Positions 63,146-64,000 of a stretch of 64,000 nucleotides of DNA are shown in pieces. Both the position numbers and the translations under genes were made by a program. Below the pieces are notes generated by a model. The model was not told where the DNA came from. It did no database searches and saw only the letters and a list, made by a program, of their open reading frames with translations. The stretch comes from Bacilli bacterium (GTDB taxonomy: Bacteria; Bacillota_I; Bacilli_A; RFN20; CAG-826): the NCBI GenBank assembly GCA_035326105.1, contig DAOKYO010000002.1:62001-126000 (forward strand), read 5' to 3'. Within the stretch, counting starts at the first letter, position 1. Each line of letters begins with the position of its first letter.

Positions 63146-63832
63146 TTATTTAAATAAGCCGTCAGCCCAACCGTTTTGCGAAAAGGAAAAATATCCTTGA
63201 TCAGTAAGAATAATGTGATCTAAAAGTTGAATCCCTAGGGTAGGAGCCTGAGATCTTACTTCACTTGTGGTAATCACGTCATCGCGCGAAGGTTTTAAGC
63301 TCCCTGAGGGATGATTATGAATCAAGATAAAGTAATAGGCATTGGCCCGTAAAACCCGGGCAAAAATATCCCGAAGATCGATACCAAATCCCTTGCCTGT
63401 TCCCAGGTAGACGTCGTCTTCGCCCAACTGTTCTTTTTGGCGTGAAAAATATAAGATCATAAGTTTTTCGTTAGTAGCGCTAAAACGATGCCGGTAGCGA
63501 TTAAAAATGGTTTCTGAATGCCAAACTGGTAAATATGATTTTTGCGGAACGGCCGCCAGGCGATTGGCTAACTCAATGGCCGCTATAATTATCAACGATC
63601 GCGCCCGACCAATCCCTTCAACTTTAATATCAATCGGCTGCTTTATTTTAGCTAAGCCAGGCAACCCGCCCTTCATATATAGAAGCTTTGATGCGCATTC
63701 TAGAGAATTCAAACCACTAGTTCCACTTCCGATAAGAAGCGCTAATAGTTCCACCTCACTTAAACGCTCAATACCTAAAGCAATAGCCTTTTCGCGTGGC
63801 CTTTCGCTCGTTACCATTTCGCAGATACGCAT
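63146..63832 (-). CDS. radC: RadC family JAMM-domain protein
   Basis: About 228 residues. N-terminal HhH-like region (ERPREKAIALGIERLSEVELLALLIGSG) and C-terminal JAMM metalloprotease-like motif HNHPSGSLKPSRDD. Long named a DNA repair protein, but its true role is unproven. The ATG at 63832 is chosen over a TTG one codon earlier. It starts 3 nt after the stop of the GG-leader peptide gene and has no Shine-Dalgarno of its own at proper distance, so coupling is likely. Confidence 0.93.
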   Translation of the reverse strand: MRICEMVTSERPREKAIALGIERLSEVELLALLIGSGTSGLNSLECASKLLYMKGGLPGLAKIKQPIDIKVEGIGRARSLIIIAAIELANRLAAVPQKSYLPVWHSETIFNRYRHRFSATNEKLMILYFSRQKEQLGEDDVYLGTGKGFGIDLRDIFARVLRANAYYFILIHNHPSGSLKPSRDDVITTSEVRSQAPTLGIQLLDHIILTDQGYFSFSQNGWADGLFK

Positions 63833-63835
63833 CAA

Positions 63836-64000
63836 TTATTCCCATGTAAATTTGAATCCTCCGGGAATCGTTGTTGAGCCTTCTTTTGACATAAAAAGTC
63901 GATAAACAACTACCGCCATAACTGCAATGATAACTACCGCCATCACCGCAGTTAATGTAATAATCTCACCACCTTTGATTTGACTACACTCATAGGCACT
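63836..64000 (-). CDS. Double-glycine-leader transmembrane peptide (5' partial)
   Basis: The frame is open to the window edge: 54 codons visible, start beyond it. The visible N-terminus SAYECSQIKGG fits the double-glycine leader pattern: Gly at -1 and -2, Ile at -4, Glu at -8 and Ser at -11. Directly after the GG comes one hydrophobic helix (IITLTAVMAVVIIAVMAVVV), then a short hydrophilic tail STTIPGGFKFTWE. C39 peptidases cut after such GG sites. It could be a bacteriocin-like peptide or a membrane-anchored pilin-like peptide. The stop lies 3 nt before radC. A partial Lys/Arg-flanked membrane protein without processing is the alternative. Confidence 0.6.
   Translation of the reverse strand, partial: SAYECSQIKGGEIITLTAVMAVVIIAVMAVVVYRLFMSKEGSTTIPGGFKFTWE

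Noticed and set aside
1..64000. tRNA, rRNA, CRISPR arrays, insertion sequences.
   Set aside because: No TPsiC-like arms with matching acceptor stems, no regularly spaced direct repeats and no transposase-like frames were found by reading; an RNA or CRISPR search program would be the deciding test.

Overview
The window is 64 kb of bacterial chromosome from a low-GC Bacillota lineage related to the Mollicutes (Acholeplasma/Izemoplasma-like, or an uncultured relative). UGA is a normal stop codon (recO, ispG and sigA end in it) and Trp is UGG, so this is not a Mycoplasma/Spiroplasma with code 4. Bacillota traits are L27 with a cleavable N-terminal extension beside its protease Prp, single-chain GlyRS, fused SecDF and many blocks in Bacillus subtilis gene order. 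The EF-P tip loop (NKTAMR) looks mycoplasma-like. I cannot name genus or species. I saw no tRNA, rRNA, insertion sequence, prophage or CRISPR array.

Layout. From 1 to 30.8 kb, 29 of 33 genes are on +. From 31.2 kb to the end, all 30 are on -. The switch falls in a 397-nt non-coding gap holding a 28-bp XerC/XerD dif site (30990-31017), so I read this as the replication terminus, with the two forks converging near 31.0 kb.

Left arm (+): a partial C39-peptidase membrane protein; ybeY-cdd-era-recO; glyQS-dnaG-sigA-trmK-nif3, with ispH, cshB and ispG (the B. subtilis yqf neighbourhood); rpmG and a metallo-beta-lactamase; a five-gene Mn/Zn-type ABC uptake operon ending in its DtxR-family regulator, with two DtxR-like operators at its promoter; efp-yneF; an ECF sigma factor with a membrane anti-sigma-like partner; plsY divergent from parE-parC; and the ribosome/NAD cluster yqeG-yqeH-yhbY-nadD/yqeK-rsfS.

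Right arm (-, read from the right edge): a truncated double-glycine-leader peptide, radC, rplU-prp-rpmA, a membrane glycosyltransferase, obgE, a 30-residue membrane peptide, ruvA-ruvB, a YwaF-like membrane protein, secDF, recJ, a large Ig-like lipoprotein, rel, hisS, tkt. Then comes a dense array from Asp23 through nusB-xseA-xseB-dxs-recN-dinB-xerD-deoB to an ABC importer pair, and finally a PemK/MazF-like protein next to dif.

How the genes work together: most are housekeeping. They cover ribosome assembly (era, obgE, yqeH, yhbY, rsfS, ybeY), recombination and repair (recO, recN, recJ, ruvAB, xseAB, dinB, radC), chromosome segregation (parCE, xerD, dif), the MEP isoprenoid pathway (dxs, ispG, ispH), the stringent response (rel) and metal homeostasis. 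The most unusual items are the C39 membrane protein with no ATPase domain at the left edge and the GG-leader transmembrane peptide at the right edge; both are cut by the window.
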